Shown here piece after piece: positions 26,575-35,217 of a DNA stretch of 64,000 nucleotides. How positions within the stretch are numbered: position 1 is the stretch's first letter; the number at the start of each line of letters is the position of its first letter. Source of the stretch: Flavobacteriaceae bacterium UJ101 (GTDB lineage: Bacteria > Bacteroidota > Bacteroidia > Flavobacteriales > UJ101); assembly GCA_001880285.1 (NCBI GenBank), contig CP016269.1, positions 372,001 through 436,000 of the forward strand, written 5' to 3'. The notes under the pieces were generated by a model. The model saw only the letters and a program-made list of their open reading frames with translations, was not told the DNA's origin and ran no database searches. Position numbers and translations under genes: made by a program.

Positions 26575-27141
26575 TTATAGAAAATCTACTTTCCCTGAAT
26601 CTAAATTATAATAAGCCGGTACTATTTTTACTTTTCCTTGATCTATAGCATTTTTAATAATATCTGATCTATTTTTTAACTCTTCTGCATTCATTTCTGC
26701 ATTCTTCTTAACCACATCATTTACTTGAGCTCCTTCGTTTGAAGCTGCTATTGCAGGTGTAATATGCGATAATAAGTGATTTAAATTATATCCATTATCT
26801 CCTCCACCTATTGCAGCCGTTACAGCACCACAACTTTGGTGACCTAAAACTACAATAACTTCAGAACCTAAATGAGCTACAGCATACTCAATACTTGCTA
26901 TTGAAGAACTGTTTGCAACATTTCCTGCTACACGAACAACAAATAATTCACCTAAACCAGAATCAAAAGCTAATTCAGGAACCACACGACTATCCGCACA
27001 ACTTAAAATAATTGCTTTAGGAGCTTGCCCTCCTGTTAATTCTCCACGACGAACTCCATCTTGTAATTTCCCTTCTAATTTATCTGCAACGAACCTTTCG
27101 TTACCTTCTTTTAAGCGTTGAATCACATTTTCAATTGCCAT
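26575..27141 (-). CDS. Beta-class carbonic anhydrase
   Basis: 188 residues. Zinc ligands Cys48, His101 and Cys104 sit in ILSCADSRV and VLGHQSCGAV, with the Asp50-Arg52 dyad typical of beta carbonic anhydrases. It interconverts CO2 and bicarbonate. No signal peptide is visible, so cytoplasmic. It is the last gene of a probable operon peroxiredoxin-bestrophin-carbonic anhydrase, 41 bp after the bestrophin. The proximity to two bestrophin channels suggests bicarbonate supply or pH control. Confidence 0.94.
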   Translation of the reverse strand: MAIENVIQRLKEGNERFVADKLEGKLQDGVRRGELTGGQAPKAIILSCADSRVVPELAFDSGLGELFVVRVAGNVANSSSIASIEYAVAHLGSEVIVVLGHQSCGAVTAAIGGGDNGYNLNHLLSHITPAIAASNEGAQVNDVVKKNAEMNAEELKNRSDIIKNAIDQGKVKIVPAYYNLDSGKVDFL

Positions 27142-27182
27142 AATTTTAATTTTTTTTATTTTTTACTAAAATACATTTTTTT

Positions 27183-28244
27183 TTACATTTGAACGTGATG
27201 TTCCTCTGGAAATTGCTTTGGAATCATATCATGATCCTCATCTAACATTTGTCTAAGATCAATTTCAATTCCCCTTGCAATGGTTGAAATAGGAACATCA
27301 TTGGCTGTTCCTTCAAACGGGTTTTCACCAGTACGTGCCATACGTTCCATAGTATGAAAAACCCAAGAAACTGCTGTACAAAAAGGTATTCCCAACCATA
27401 TGAAATTATGTCCTATCATAGGATAACTTGATATTAAACTCTCTCCTACTTTCGAAAAACTTGGTATAATACCAAAAGGTAATAACAATAAAAATACTCT
27501 CACATAATAATAAGCCAAACTTGCATATTGTCGTGGATATGGGAAATTTTTAATTCGTTCTGATTTTCCTTGTAAATTAAACATTTCTTCTAAAAGATTT
27601 TCTAATTCTAAAAACGAAAATTCCCAAATTAGACCTTTTTCTTTTAACTTTTTAAGATGTTTTGATTGTAAAAATAAAATAGCTGTAGCTTTATTTCCTT
27701 TATTCATTACATACTCCCATTCATCGGCTGAAAGATAATGAAATAAGTCTTCATCTAAGGAAAACATCTTTTCGGGAATATGAATCATTTTAGACCATTC
27801 CCTATTGGTTTTACTATCTTCAAAAGTCTCCCATGGTTTTCGTTGACGCATGGCATGTCTTAAAGCTGTTAGCCAAGCTATATGTCGATAAACAATTGTT
27901 TGTATATTCTCCTTTAATTCTTCTTCTGATACAGGTTCGCTAGCATACTCATTACTTACCATATCTCTCACTTTCATAGTAAATGTTCGTGAGGTATTCA
28001 CCATTCCTCCCCATATTTTTCTCGCTTCCCAAATCCTTCCGTAAGCTGAATTATTTTGAAACCCTACAATAAAAGCTACTGCTGTACCAATCAAAGCAAC
28101 AGGCGTCCATGGTACATCTAAAAATTTAAATTCAAATATATGATATAGGACTACTACTATTGTTGAAAATACAGCAAATAAAATGGTATCATGACGAGAC
28201 CATAAAAACATTTCTTTTACTGTGTATCTTTTTTTTGTTAACAT
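27183..28244 (-). CDS. Bestrophin-family anion channel (copy B)
   Basis: 353 residues. The UPF0187/bestrophin pattern is clear: an N-terminal helix pair (SRHDTILFAVFSTIVVVLYH), GTAVAFIVGFQNNSAYGRIW, EARKIWGGMVNTSRTF, then later helices and the C-terminal [20 protein letters not shown]. Bacterial bestrophins form pentameric channels, and eukaryotic ones can pass bicarbonate; the ion here is unproven. It starts 20 bp after peroxiredoxin B and is followed by carbonic anhydrase. It is a paralogue of the gene at 30356-31462. Confidence 0.9.
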   Translation of the reverse strand: MLTKKRYTVKEMFLWSRHDTILFAVFSTIVVVLYHIFEFKFLDVPWTPVALIGTAVAFIVGFQNNSAYGRIWEARKIWGGMVNTSRTFTMKVRDMVSNEYASEPVSEEELKENIQTIVYRHIAWLTALRHAMRQRKPWETFEDSKTNREWSKMIHIPEKMFSLDEDLFHYLSADEWEYVMNKGNKATAILFLQSKHLKKLKEKGLIWEFSFLELENLLEEMFNLQGKSERIKNFPYPRQYASLAYYYVRVFLLLLPFGIIPSFSKVGESLISSYPMIGHNFIWLGIPFCTAVSWVFHTMERMARTGENPFEGTANDVPISTIARGIEIDLRQMLDEDHDMIPKQFPEEHHVQM

Positions 28245-28264
28245 ATATTAACCTTTTTTAAAAA

Positions 28265-28912
28265 TTACAACGTTTTTAAAACAGCTATTAATTCATCTGG
28301 ATCAGGGCGCTCGCGATAATCAGGTTCACTCTCAACATATCGAATAATACCTTCTGTATCTACTAAAAAACGTGCAGGCATAGGTAATTCCCATTCATCA
28401 TCACCATGATATTGTTTTAAATTAATTTGAAACTTATCTCTATACAATTCAATTAAATCATCTGGCATTTTAAATTTTAACCCAAATTGATCTGCTACTT
28501 TATTACTTTGATCTGTTAAAATATCAAAGTTCAATTTTTGCATTAAAGAAATTTTCTTAGAATATTCTTGTAATTCTGGTGATATTGAAAATAATGTTGC
28601 ACCATATGATTCTATTTCATCTTTATAATGTTTAAGATTAGCTAAATCAACATTACAATAGGGACACCAAAACCCTCTGTAAAAAGTGATCACAACAGGC
28701 CCTTTTGAATACAACTCTTTTACATTGATCACTTCATTATTTTGGTTTGGAAGCTCAAAATCCGGTATTTTATCTCCTATTTTAAGTACTTTATCTTGAA
28801 TACCTGATTTTTTTAATGAATCTGTAGCATTATGCATAATTTTTAAGAATTGAGGTGCCATATTACCCTCTATTCTTTTTTTTGTTGCTTTTAATTTTTC
28901 TTGAAAAGTCAT
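28265..28912 (-). CDS. Peroxiredoxin-like AhpC/TSA family protein (copy B)
   Basis: 215 residues with a thioredoxin fold. An N-terminal helical extension (MTFQEKLKATKKRIEGNM) precedes the domain, whose site is FYRGFWCPYCNVDLANLKHY: a CxxC motif instead of the classical peroxiredoxin TxxC. The family reduces peroxides or acts as a thiol-disulfide enzyme; the substrate is unknown. No signal peptide. A TATTTTTG box on the minus strand (28932-28939) lies 20 bp upstream. First gene of the peroxiredoxin-bestrophin-carbonic anhydrase unit. Confidence 0.88.
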   Translation of the reverse strand: MTFQEKLKATKKRIEGNMAPQFLKIMHNATDSLKKSGIQDKVLKIGDKIPDFELPNQNNEVINVKELYSKGPVVITFYRGFWCPYCNVDLANLKHYKDEIESYGATLFSISPELQEYSKKISLMQKLNFDILTDQSNKVADQFGLKFKMPDDLIELYRDKFQINLKQYHGDDEWELPMPARFLVDTEGIIRYVESEPDYRERPDPDELIAVLKTL

Positions 28913-28997
28913 TTAACTGTAATTTTTTTTACAAAAATAGATTTTTTTTTATTACAGTTAAAATAGAAAAAATTGATTTATTAATGCATATTATTTA

Positions 28998-29582
28998 TCA
29001 AAGTTTCTTTACATATTTTGTTATAATAACAATTTGTTGCCCTTCTACTTTCCCTTCAATATATTCTGCATTCTCATGATCTAATGAGATTCTCCTTACT
29101 GCTGTTCCTCGCTTTGCAACCATACTAGATCCTTTTACAGGAAGATCTTTAATCAAAACAACACTATCTCCTGATTGTAACACAACACCATTACAGTCCT
29201 TATGAACTACTTTATTTTCATCTTCCTCTTCTCCCTCTCCTGTAGCTTTTGCCCATTCTAAAGTCTCATCATCCAAATACATCATATCCAATAAATCCTG
29301 AGGCCATCCTTCTGATTTTAAACGTGATAACATTCTCCAAGAAACAACTTGAACTGCAGGAAATTCACTCCACATACTATCATTTAAACAACGCCAATGA
29401 TTTACTTCTGTTTTAGTTGGATCTTCAATTTGTTCGAAACACGTTTTGCAGGTTAACACACTCTTTTCTAATTCACTTTTTGTTACAGGAGGAACCTCAT
29501 AAACTTTTAAATCTTCAGCTGATCCACAAAACTCACATTTAGATTCACTACGTGCTTTTAATTTTTTCTCTAGAGTACTCAT
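28998..29582 (-). CDS. PhnA-like zinc-ribbon protein
   Basis: 194 residues. The N-terminal zinc ribbon uses CEFC and CKTC pairs (about 17-47), with an extended middle. The C-terminal PhnA domain (about 125-194) includes HKDCNGVVLQSGDSVVLIKD and EYIEGKVEGQQIVIITKYVK. Despite the name, PhnA relatives are not established phosphonate enzymes in most bacteria, so the function is open. It starts 18 bp after peroxiredoxin A, in the same unit. Confidence 0.85.
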   Translation of the reverse strand: MSTLEKKLKARSESKCEFCGSAEDLKVYEVPPVTKSELEKSVLTCKTCFEQIEDPTKTEVNHWRCLNDSMWSEFPAVQVVSWRMLSRLKSEGWPQDLLDMMYLDDETLEWAKATGEGEEEDENKVVHKDCNGVVLQSGDSVVLIKDLPVKGSSMVAKRGTAVRRISLDHENAEYIEGKVEGQQIVIITKYVKKL

Positions 29583-29600
29583 TTATTTTCTATAATGTTT

Positions 29601-30248
29601 TTACAATTCTTTCAACGTTTCTAACAGATGGTTAAAATCTGCTCTTTGTGTATAATCTTCTGAAAAAGCAATATGACGAATAATTCCTTTAGAATCAATC
29701 AATACCTGTGATGGCATAGGTAATGTCCAACTAGAATCATTATTATAATGTTCCAAATCAATATTCAACGCTTCTATGTACAATGACTTTAGATTTCTAG
29801 ATAAAGAATACGTTAATCCAAATTGACTTGCTATTGAATTATGTGGATCTGAATACAATTTGAATTTTAATTGACTTCTTTCTATTATTTTAGCATTATA
29901 ATCTTTAATTTGAGGTGAAACTCCTATAATTGAAGCTCCTAATTGTTCTATTTCAGAGACATGTTCATTTAAATATGCTAATTCCATATTACAATACGGA
30001 CACCAAATTCCTCTATAAAAAATTAAAATCACAGGTCCTTTCAAATACATTTCTTTAATATTAAGATATTCTCCTTCTTCATTTTCTAACGAAAAATCAG
30101 GACATTGACTTCCCTTTTTTAATACTTTTTCCCTAATTCCAGAATCAATTAATTCAGCAGTTGCTTCATGTATAGTTTCCGTATAATGAGCGGGTAAGTT
30201 TTTTTCCATTACATGCTTTAAGTTCGCTATTTTTTCTTGAAATGTCAT
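29601..30248 (-). CDS. Peroxiredoxin-like AhpC/TSA family protein (copy A)
   Basis: 215 residues from the ATG at 30246-30248 (MTFQEKIANLKHVMEKN). This start is chosen over one 14 codons upstream because it matches the paralogue at 28265-28912 in both opening and length. The site is FYRGIWCPYCNMELAYLNEH. Copy A lacks obvious signal sequence. A minus-strand TATTTTTG box at 30267-30274 lies upstream. A terminator at 30321-30352 separates it from bestrophin A. Confidence 0.88.
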   Translation of the reverse strand: MTFQEKIANLKHVMEKNLPAHYTETIHEATAELIDSGIREKVLKKGSQCPDFSLENEEGEYLNIKEMYLKGPVILIFYRGIWCPYCNMELAYLNEHVSEIEQLGASIIGVSPQIKDYNAKIIERSQLKFKLYSDPHNSIASQFGLTYSLSRNLKSLYIEALNIDLEHYNNDSSWTLPMPSQVLIDSKGIIRHIAFSEDYTQRADFNHLLETLKEL

Positions 30249-30320
30249 CTTTAATTTATTTAGGTTCAAAAATACATGTAATAAATTCAAAAAGTCTTAA
30301 TTTCATCAAAATAATAATTA

Positions 30321-30352
30321 AAAAAAGAGAAACTTTAAGGTTTCTCTTTTTT
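30321..30352 (-). terminator. Terminator of bestrophin A
   Basis: A perfect 13-bp stem with a 6-nt loop (AAAAAAGAGAAAC/GTTTCTCTTTTTT) directly after the bestrophin A stop codon. A and T runs make it work in either direction. Confidence 0.85.
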
Positions 30353-30355
30353 CTA

Positions 30356-31462
30356 TTACATTTCAATATTATTCCTCCATTCATAAGGTTTTGGAATATC
30401 AGTATCATCTATCAATTGACGAATATCAATTTCAATTCCACGAGCCATCGAAGTAATAGGCACATCATTAGGTCCTCCTTCAAATGGATTTTCAGTATTC
30501 TCTCCTACAAGTTCCATCACATGAAATACCCAAGAAATCAACACACTAAAAGGAATCGATAACCAAACAAAATGTTCTCCAATAAATTCTTTAAAATGAT
30601 GTAATAAACTAGTATGCTCTAAATGTTTATTTAACTCCTCCAATACACCATCTCCAATATTTTCAAAAGCTTCCATTATACCAAAAGGCAATAACAAAAT
30701 AAATACCCATATAAAGATATAGTTCAATGTTGCAAATTGCCTTGGATAAGGGAAATTCTTGATACGTTCTGACTTTCCTTGTAATGTATAAAACTCAACC
30801 AACATTCTTTCCATTTCAACATATTCATAGTGCTTAATTAAATTTTGGTCTTTCAATTCTTTTAAGTGCTGGGACTGTATACCTAATAATTGAGAAGCTT
30901 GATTTCCTTTCTCAAAAATAACTTTCTTCTCTTCTTTAGATAAATAAGGATCAATTGCCTCTTCTACAGGTATTAATTCTTCAGGAATATCATATTGAGT
31001 TCTTCGAAATTCAATATTGGATTTATTTTTCCACAAATGAGCCTCCCAAGGTTTTGATTTTCGTAATTGATAACGTAAAGCGGTCATCCATGCAACATGA
31101 CGGTGCACTAAAACACGATGAATCTCTTTTAGCTCTTGTTCGGAAAGCTGTTTTTCTCCATCTTGATGATTTTTAATAAAATCTTTTACCATAATTGTCC
31201 AAGAACGTGATGCATTAACAATTCCTCCCCATATTTTTCTTGCTTCCCAAGCTCGGTCATAAGATGCACTATTTTTAAATCCCATTATAAAAGCTACAGC
31301 TGTACCTAATAAACCAATAGGCAACCATGGTAAATGCAGCCATTTCCACCCCAGTAAATCAAATAATACAACAGGAATTATAGCCAACAATGTAAATACA
31401 TAAATATAACGACGCGTCCATTTAATCATTCCCGACATGGGAAATATCTTCTTTGTGTACAT
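30356..31462 (-). CDS. Bestrophin-family anion channel (copy A)
   Basis: 368 residues. It shares with copy B the segments LGTAVAFIMGFKNSASYDRAW, EARKIWGGIVNASRSW, YTLQGKSERIKNFPYPRQFA and NPFEGGPNDVPITSMARGIE. It carries an extra loop between the later membrane helices (about 270-300), so the copies have diverged. The inner-membrane channel function is inferred from the family. A minus-strand TATTTTTG box at 31478-31485 is the likely promoter; the same promoter-like sequence context occurs before peroxiredoxin B. Confidence 0.9.
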   Translation of the reverse strand: MYTKKIFPMSGMIKWTRRYIYVFTLLAIIPVVLFDLLGWKWLHLPWLPIGLLGTAVAFIMGFKNSASYDRAWEARKIWGGIVNASRSWTIMVKDFIKNHQDGEKQLSEQELKEIHRVLVHRHVAWMTALRYQLRKSKPWEAHLWKNKSNIEFRRTQYDIPEELIPVEEAIDPYLSKEEKKVIFEKGNQASQLLGIQSQHLKELKDQNLIKHYEYVEMERMLVEFYTLQGKSERIKNFPYPRQFATLNYIFIWVFILLLPFGIMEAFENIGDGVLEELNKHLEHTSLLHHFKEFIGEHFVWLSIPFSVLISWVFHVMELVGENTENPFEGGPNDVPITSMARGIEIDIRQLIDDTDIPKPYEWRNNIEM

Positions 31463-31545
31463 TAATTATTTTTTTTACAAAAATAGCTTTTTAAAAAATA
31501 TATAAGTATCTTTTACTTCTATTAAAATAAAAATAATTACTGACC

Positions 31546-31950
31546 ATGAATATTGTTGATAAAATAGCCTGGATTGAAATAAAAAATGGAAAAATATTAA
31601 GTACGCGTTCAAAAGGGAAAAACACTTTTTATATACCTGGAGGTAAAAGAGAAACTAACGAATCTGATGAAGAAACACTTATCCGTGAAATTAAAGAAGA
31701 ACTAAGTGTTGATATACTTCCTGACACTATTGAATATATAGGAACTTTCAAAGCCCAGTCAGATGGTGCTCCAGAAGGAGTTATAGTAAAAATGACTTGT
31801 TATAAAGGGAATTATGTTGGAAATTTAAAAGAAAATAGTGAAATTGAAGAAATAAGATGGTTAACTTTTGAAAACTTAGATATTATTTCTGAAGTAGATC
31901 GAAAAATTTTCACTTTTTTAAAAGACAATGATAAAATAAATGCTTTTTAA
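31546..31950 (+). CDS. Nudix hydrolase
   Basis: 134 residues. A complete Nudix box is present: G-KRETN-E-SDEETLI-REIKEE-LS-V, about residues 35-57, preceded by YIPGG. The family hydrolyses nucleoside diphosphates linked to another moiety; the exact substrate cannot be read. ridA follows after 39 bp on the same strand. Confidence 0.9.
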   Translation: MNIVDKIAWIEIKNGKILSTRSKGKNTFYIPGGKRETNESDEETLIREIKEELSVDILPDTIEYIGTFKAQSDGAPEGVIVKMTCYKGNYVGNLKENSEIEEIRWLTFENLDIISEVDRKIFTFLKDNDKINAF

Positions 31951-31989
31951 ACTACATTTTAATATATTTGGTTTTAAAAATTAATTCAA

Positions 31990-32367
31990 ATGAAAATAAT
32001 AAATACATCTAATGCTCCCGCAGCAATTGGTCCTTACAGTCAAGCAATTAAAGCTAATGGTTTTATTTTTTGTTCAGGTCAAATTCCATTAATACCTGAA
32101 ACTATGGAGTTAGTTGAGCATGATATAACCAAACAAACTCAACAAGTTTTACAAAATTTAGATGCTGTTCTACAAGAAGCAGGTTCATCTAAAGATAATG
32201 TTGTTAAAACCACTATCTTTCTAGCTGATTTTAACGATTTTGGAACAGTAAATGAACTTTATGGAAACTATTTTGGGAATCACAAACCTGCACGAGCAAC
32301 CGTTGAAGTTAGTCGTTTACCTAAAGATGTTTTAATTGAAGTGGAATGTGTAGCATTAGAAGGATAA
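31990..32367 (+). CDS. ridA: RidA family enamine/imine deaminase
   Basis: 125 residues, standard length. Landmarks are APAAIGPYSQAIKANGF at the N-terminus, FCSGQIPL, and the C-terminal ARATVEVSRLPKDVLIEVEC that carries the conserved Arg and Glu of the active site. RidA hydrolyses reactive 2-aminoacrylate-type intermediates released by PLP enzymes. Cytoplasmic trimer by family. Confidence 0.94.
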   Translation: MKIINTSNAPAAIGPYSQAIKANGFIFCSGQIPLIPETMELVEHDITKQTQQVLQNLDAVLQEAGSSKDNVVKTTIFLADFNDFGTVNELYGNYFGNHKPARATVEVSRLPKDVLIEVECVALEG

Positions 32368-32480
32368 TCATTACAGACTAATCTATTTTATTTAAAAAAT
32401 ATTATAAAAAACATCAATATTGAAATAAAAAAAATTAATATTCAACAATATTACTTTTTATGATATGCCAAGTAATAAAA

Positions 32481-32516
32481 AACATAAACAATTTATGGTA
32501 TAAATTGTTTATGTTT
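32481..32516 (-). terminator. Terminator of tRNA-Arg(TCG)
   Basis: A 15-bp stem AACATAAACAATTTA/TAAATTGTTTATGTT with a short loop, followed by T runs on both strands. It lies 8 bp past the tRNA 3' end and could also stop ridA transcription. Confidence 0.85.
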
Positions 32517-32523
32517 TTATTTG

Positions 32524-32597
32524 TGACCGCGGAGGGATTCGAACCCCCAACCAACGGAGCCGAAATCCGTTATTCTATCCAGTTGAACTACGCAGCC
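32524..32597 (-). tRNA. tRNA-Arg (anticodon TCG)
   Basis: 74 nt. Acceptor GGCTGCG pairs with CGCGGTC with two wobble pairs. The anticodon stem ACGGA/TCCGT closes TTTCGGC, giving TCG. T arm GGTTCGAATCC; discriminator A; CCA not encoded. A minus-strand TACATTTG box at 32610-32617 is the likely -7 element. Confidence 0.95.
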
Positions 32598-32713
32598 CTA
32601 AAAGTTAAGCAAATGTATTATTTATCTTTTAATTAATAAAATCATTTACTTCTCAATTCATTTTTTCATATAGTAAATTTCAAATTATATTATAACAACC
32701 AATCACTGTATGC

Positions 32714-32756
32714 TATTTGTAGTGTAATTATAGTATTAAGTAGATTATTTGTAGTG
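32714..32756 (+). promoter_or_regulatory. Direct repeats upstream of the QVGINT protein gene
   Basis: TATTTGTAGTG occurs twice, at 32714-32724 and 32746-32756, offset by 32 bp (about three helical turns). They precede a TACTTTTG -7-like box at 32790-32797. They could be binding sites of a dimeric activator; this is inference. Confidence 0.35.
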
Positions 32757-32814
32757 CTGACACTTAATGATATCCCTCGCTTTAATCAATACTTTTGCAA
32801 AATAATTTTTGAAA

Positions 32815-33699
32815 ATGAAAATGAAAATGAAAAAATTTATTCAGCAAAACACCTTTCTATTCTTTATCATTCTATCTTCTAATATTTATTCACAGGTAGG
32901 AATTAATACGGTAACTCCTAATAGTACATTTGTAATAGAAGGATCATTCGAAACTGCTTACAAGCAATTCAATTCTGTATTATATAATATTACCTCCTCT
33001 GATTACTATATAACTTATAATGGTAATACTTCAGGATTTATTATTTTACCTCCTATTGAAAGTGATTCTTCTAAAAAATTTACAGGTAGAATTTACAAAA
33101 TAAAGAATATTTCCTCATCCAACTTGTCTCTTAGAACATCAGGAAGTGATAAACTAAGACCTTCCGGCACTCCAGTAACATCTTTTAATATTCCTCCTGG
33201 TAGTTACCTAGAAGTCATCTGCAACGATAACAATTCTGGTGAAGCTACTTGGGATATTTCCTTTATAGCAAGTCCTAGTTTGCCTCCTACAATAGATTTT
33301 TACTTATTTCAATTAAAAATCCCTCCTCATCACCAACATGTCCCAGATTTTACTAATCATACAAATTCAAGTTATGACTTTGATAATTGGCATGTTATTT
33401 CAAAATCATCCAAAGGAGCAAAAGTGACAAACACAAGTATAAATTCAAGTGAAATGACAATTGTTTATGAATATCAAGGCACTGCATTTGACACTTCTAA
33501 TCTCTATCCACTTATCACAACGGGTAATAATTCTGGCTATACAGATGTTCATTCTGCTAGTTTTATTTCTTTACAAAATGTACGCGGTAAAACTCAATTA
33601 ACCATTAAAGTTACAAGGATTGACTTTACCGAAGAAGGAGGTAACAGTAATTGGGGAGGAGTATTCTTTCAAAATGTACTCTTCATGAAAAGATTATAG
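32815..33699 (+). CDS. Secreted protein with QVGINT surface-protein opening
   Basis: About 294 residues. The signal peptide ends near NIYSQ, and the mature chain begins QVGINTVTPNSTFVIEG, a signature of many Bacteroidota surface and fibre-like proteins. The rest is Ser/Asn/Thr-rich beta structure with an HHQHVPDF stretch and ends NVLFMKRL. No T9SS C-terminal sorting domain is recognisable. The start has three consecutive ATGAAA repeats (ATG at 32815, 32821 and 32827), plus a TTG at 32809, so the exact initiation codon is uncertain. A TACTTTTG box lies just upstream. Confidence 0.65.
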   Translation: MKMKMKKFIQQNTFLFFIILSSNIYSQVGINTVTPNSTFVIEGSFETAYKQFNSVLYNITSSDYYITYNGNTSGFIILPPIESDSSKKFTGRIYKIKNISSSNLSLRTSGSDKLRPSGTPVTSFNIPPGSYLEVICNDNNSGEATWDISFIASPSLPPTIDFYLFQLKIPPHHQHVPDFTNHTNSSYDFDNWHVISKSSKGAKVTNTSINSSEMTIVYEYQGTAFDTSNLYPLITTGNNSGYTDVHSASFISLQNVRGKTQLTIKVTRIDFTEEGGNSNWGGVFFQNVLFMKRL

Positions 33700-33722
33700 T
33701 TAAATCAGAAATTCAGTATAAT

Positions 33723-33756
33723 AAACAACCCTTTTAAAAATTTAAAAGGGTTGTTT
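33723..33756 (-). terminator. Terminator of rpe
   Basis: A near-perfect stem of about 16 bp (AAACAACCCTTTTAAA/TTTAAAAGGGTTGTTT) between convergent genes; it can serve both strands. Confidence 0.8.
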
Positions 33757-33766
33757 ACTTAAAAAA

Positions 33767-34414
33767 TTATCCTTTAATTAACGAAATCATTTCAATAGGA
33801 TTTTCTGCTTTAAAAACAGCACTTCCCGCGACTAACACATCAGCACCTGCTTGATATAATCTTTGAGCATTATCTTTATTTACGCCTCCATCTATTTCAA
33901 TTAATGCTTTACTATTCTTTTGAAGAATGAGATTTTTCAATTTCTCTACTTTAGAATACGTATTTTCAATAAATTTTTGCCCTCCAAAACCTGGATTTAC
34001 AGACATGATTAAAGCTAAATCAATATCTTGAACAATATCTTCTAAAACAGAAACGGGAGTATGAGGATTTAACGCAACACCTGCTTGCATACCTTCTTCT
34101 TTAATCGCTCCAATTGTTCGATGCAAATGAGGTGAAGTCTCTTGATGAACTGTCAATATATCAGCTCCTACATTTTTAAATTCTTTAATATAACGCTCTG
34201 GTTGTACAATCATTAAATGAACATCAAATGTTTTCTTAGCATATTGCTTTGCAGCTTTAATTACAGGCATTCCAAAAGAAATATTAGGGACAAAAACACC
34301 ATCCATTACATCAATATGAAACCAATCGGCATCACTTTCATTAATCATCTCTACATCACGTTGTAAGTTGGCAAAATCTGCTGCTAAAATTGACGGGGCT
34401 ACTAGCTTACTCAT
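33767..34414 (-). CDS. rpe: Ribulose-phosphate 3-epimerase
   Basis: 215 residues from the ATG at 34412-34414 (MSKLVAPSILAADF); a 13-codon longer start is not family-like. TIM-barrel motifs: WFHIDVMDGVFVPNISFG (His, Asp ligands), DVHLMIVQPERYI, MSVNPGFGGQKFI, IEIDGGVNKDNA and VLVAGSAVFK. It interconverts ribulose 5-phosphate and xylulose 5-phosphate in the pentose phosphate pathway. Usual length. Confidence 0.95.
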   Translation of the reverse strand: MSKLVAPSILAADFANLQRDVEMINESDADWFHIDVMDGVFVPNISFGMPVIKAAKQYAKKTFDVHLMIVQPERYIKEFKNVGADILTVHQETSPHLHRTIGAIKEEGMQAGVALNPHTPVSVLEDIVQDIDLALIMSVNPGFGGQKFIENTYSKVEKLKNLILQKNSKALIEIDGGVNKDNAQRLYQAGADVLVAGSAVFKAENPIEMISLIKG

Positions 34415-34509
34415 ATACTTATTTAAAAATTTTACGAAAGATACGAAAATCAATGAATAATGTATAATGAAAAGTATTCTACTTACTACTTCACCTCTAT
34501 CTTAAAGAA

Positions 34510-35199
34510 TTAAAATAAATCTTTAAACGATATTTTTTCTTCTTTAGGTTCTTCTTCTACAATCCAATATTGATCTTCTAATTCTTCTTTTGCTTCATAA
34601 TCCCAACTATATTTACGTTTTGGTTCTATTTGAACACTACGAAAATAATAGGCCATCAAAAAACCAATAATAGCTCCTGCTAAATGTCCTTCCCATGAAA
34701 TACGTTCTTGAATGGCAAATTCAAAAGGAAAAATACCCCATACCATACTTCCATATAAAAAAGAAACTAATAAAGAAATAGCCATCAATTTTATATTTTT
34801 ACGAAATACACCACTAAAGAATATATAACTAGCTAACATATAAACCATTCCACTTGCTCCAATATGATATGCTTTATTAGCTATCAACCAGGTTAATAAA
34901 CCGGTCAATAATGTTCCCATCACCAAAATAAACCACGAAGTTTTTCTATAAAAATAAATTAACATGGCACTTAGAACAAATAACGGAATAGAATTATGTG
35001 CTGCATGAGTAATATCTCCATGAATAAAAGGCATAAAAAAAACACCACGTAATCCTTCAAAATCTCTTGGTAAAACACCCCAATTAGCTAAACTATGTTG
35101 CGTAATAATCTCAAAAATCTTTATTCCCCAAATCATAATCAAGAGAATAGAAGGTATCTTAATAGCATACTCTAACCGTGTGGAATCTTTTTTTATCAT
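34510..35199 (-). CDS. Rhomboid family intramembrane serine protease
   Basis: 229 residues with six hydrophobic segments. The catalytic pair is visible as GASGMVYML (Ser in the fourth helix) and GHLAGAIIGFLMAYY (His in the last helix); HAAHNSIPLFVLSA supplies the loop His-Asn region. The basic N-terminus and the acidic C-terminal tail (KEELEDQYWIVEEEPKEE) are cytoplasmic by topology. Rhomboids cleave single-span membrane proteins. It follows bioD by 18 bp, the same orientation. Confidence 0.88.
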   Translation of the reverse strand: MIKKDSTRLEYAIKIPSILLIMIWGIKIFEIITQHSLANWGVLPRDFEGLRGVFFMPFIHGDITHAAHNSIPLFVLSAMLIYFYRKTSWFILVMGTLLTGLLTWLIANKAYHIGASGMVYMLASYIFFSGVFRKNIKLMAISLLVSFLYGSMVWGIFPFEFAIQERISWEGHLAGAIIGFLMAYYFRSVQIEPKRKYSWDYEAKEELEDQYWIVEEEPKEEKISFKDLF

Positions 35200-35217
35200 T
35201 GTATCATTATCTCCATA

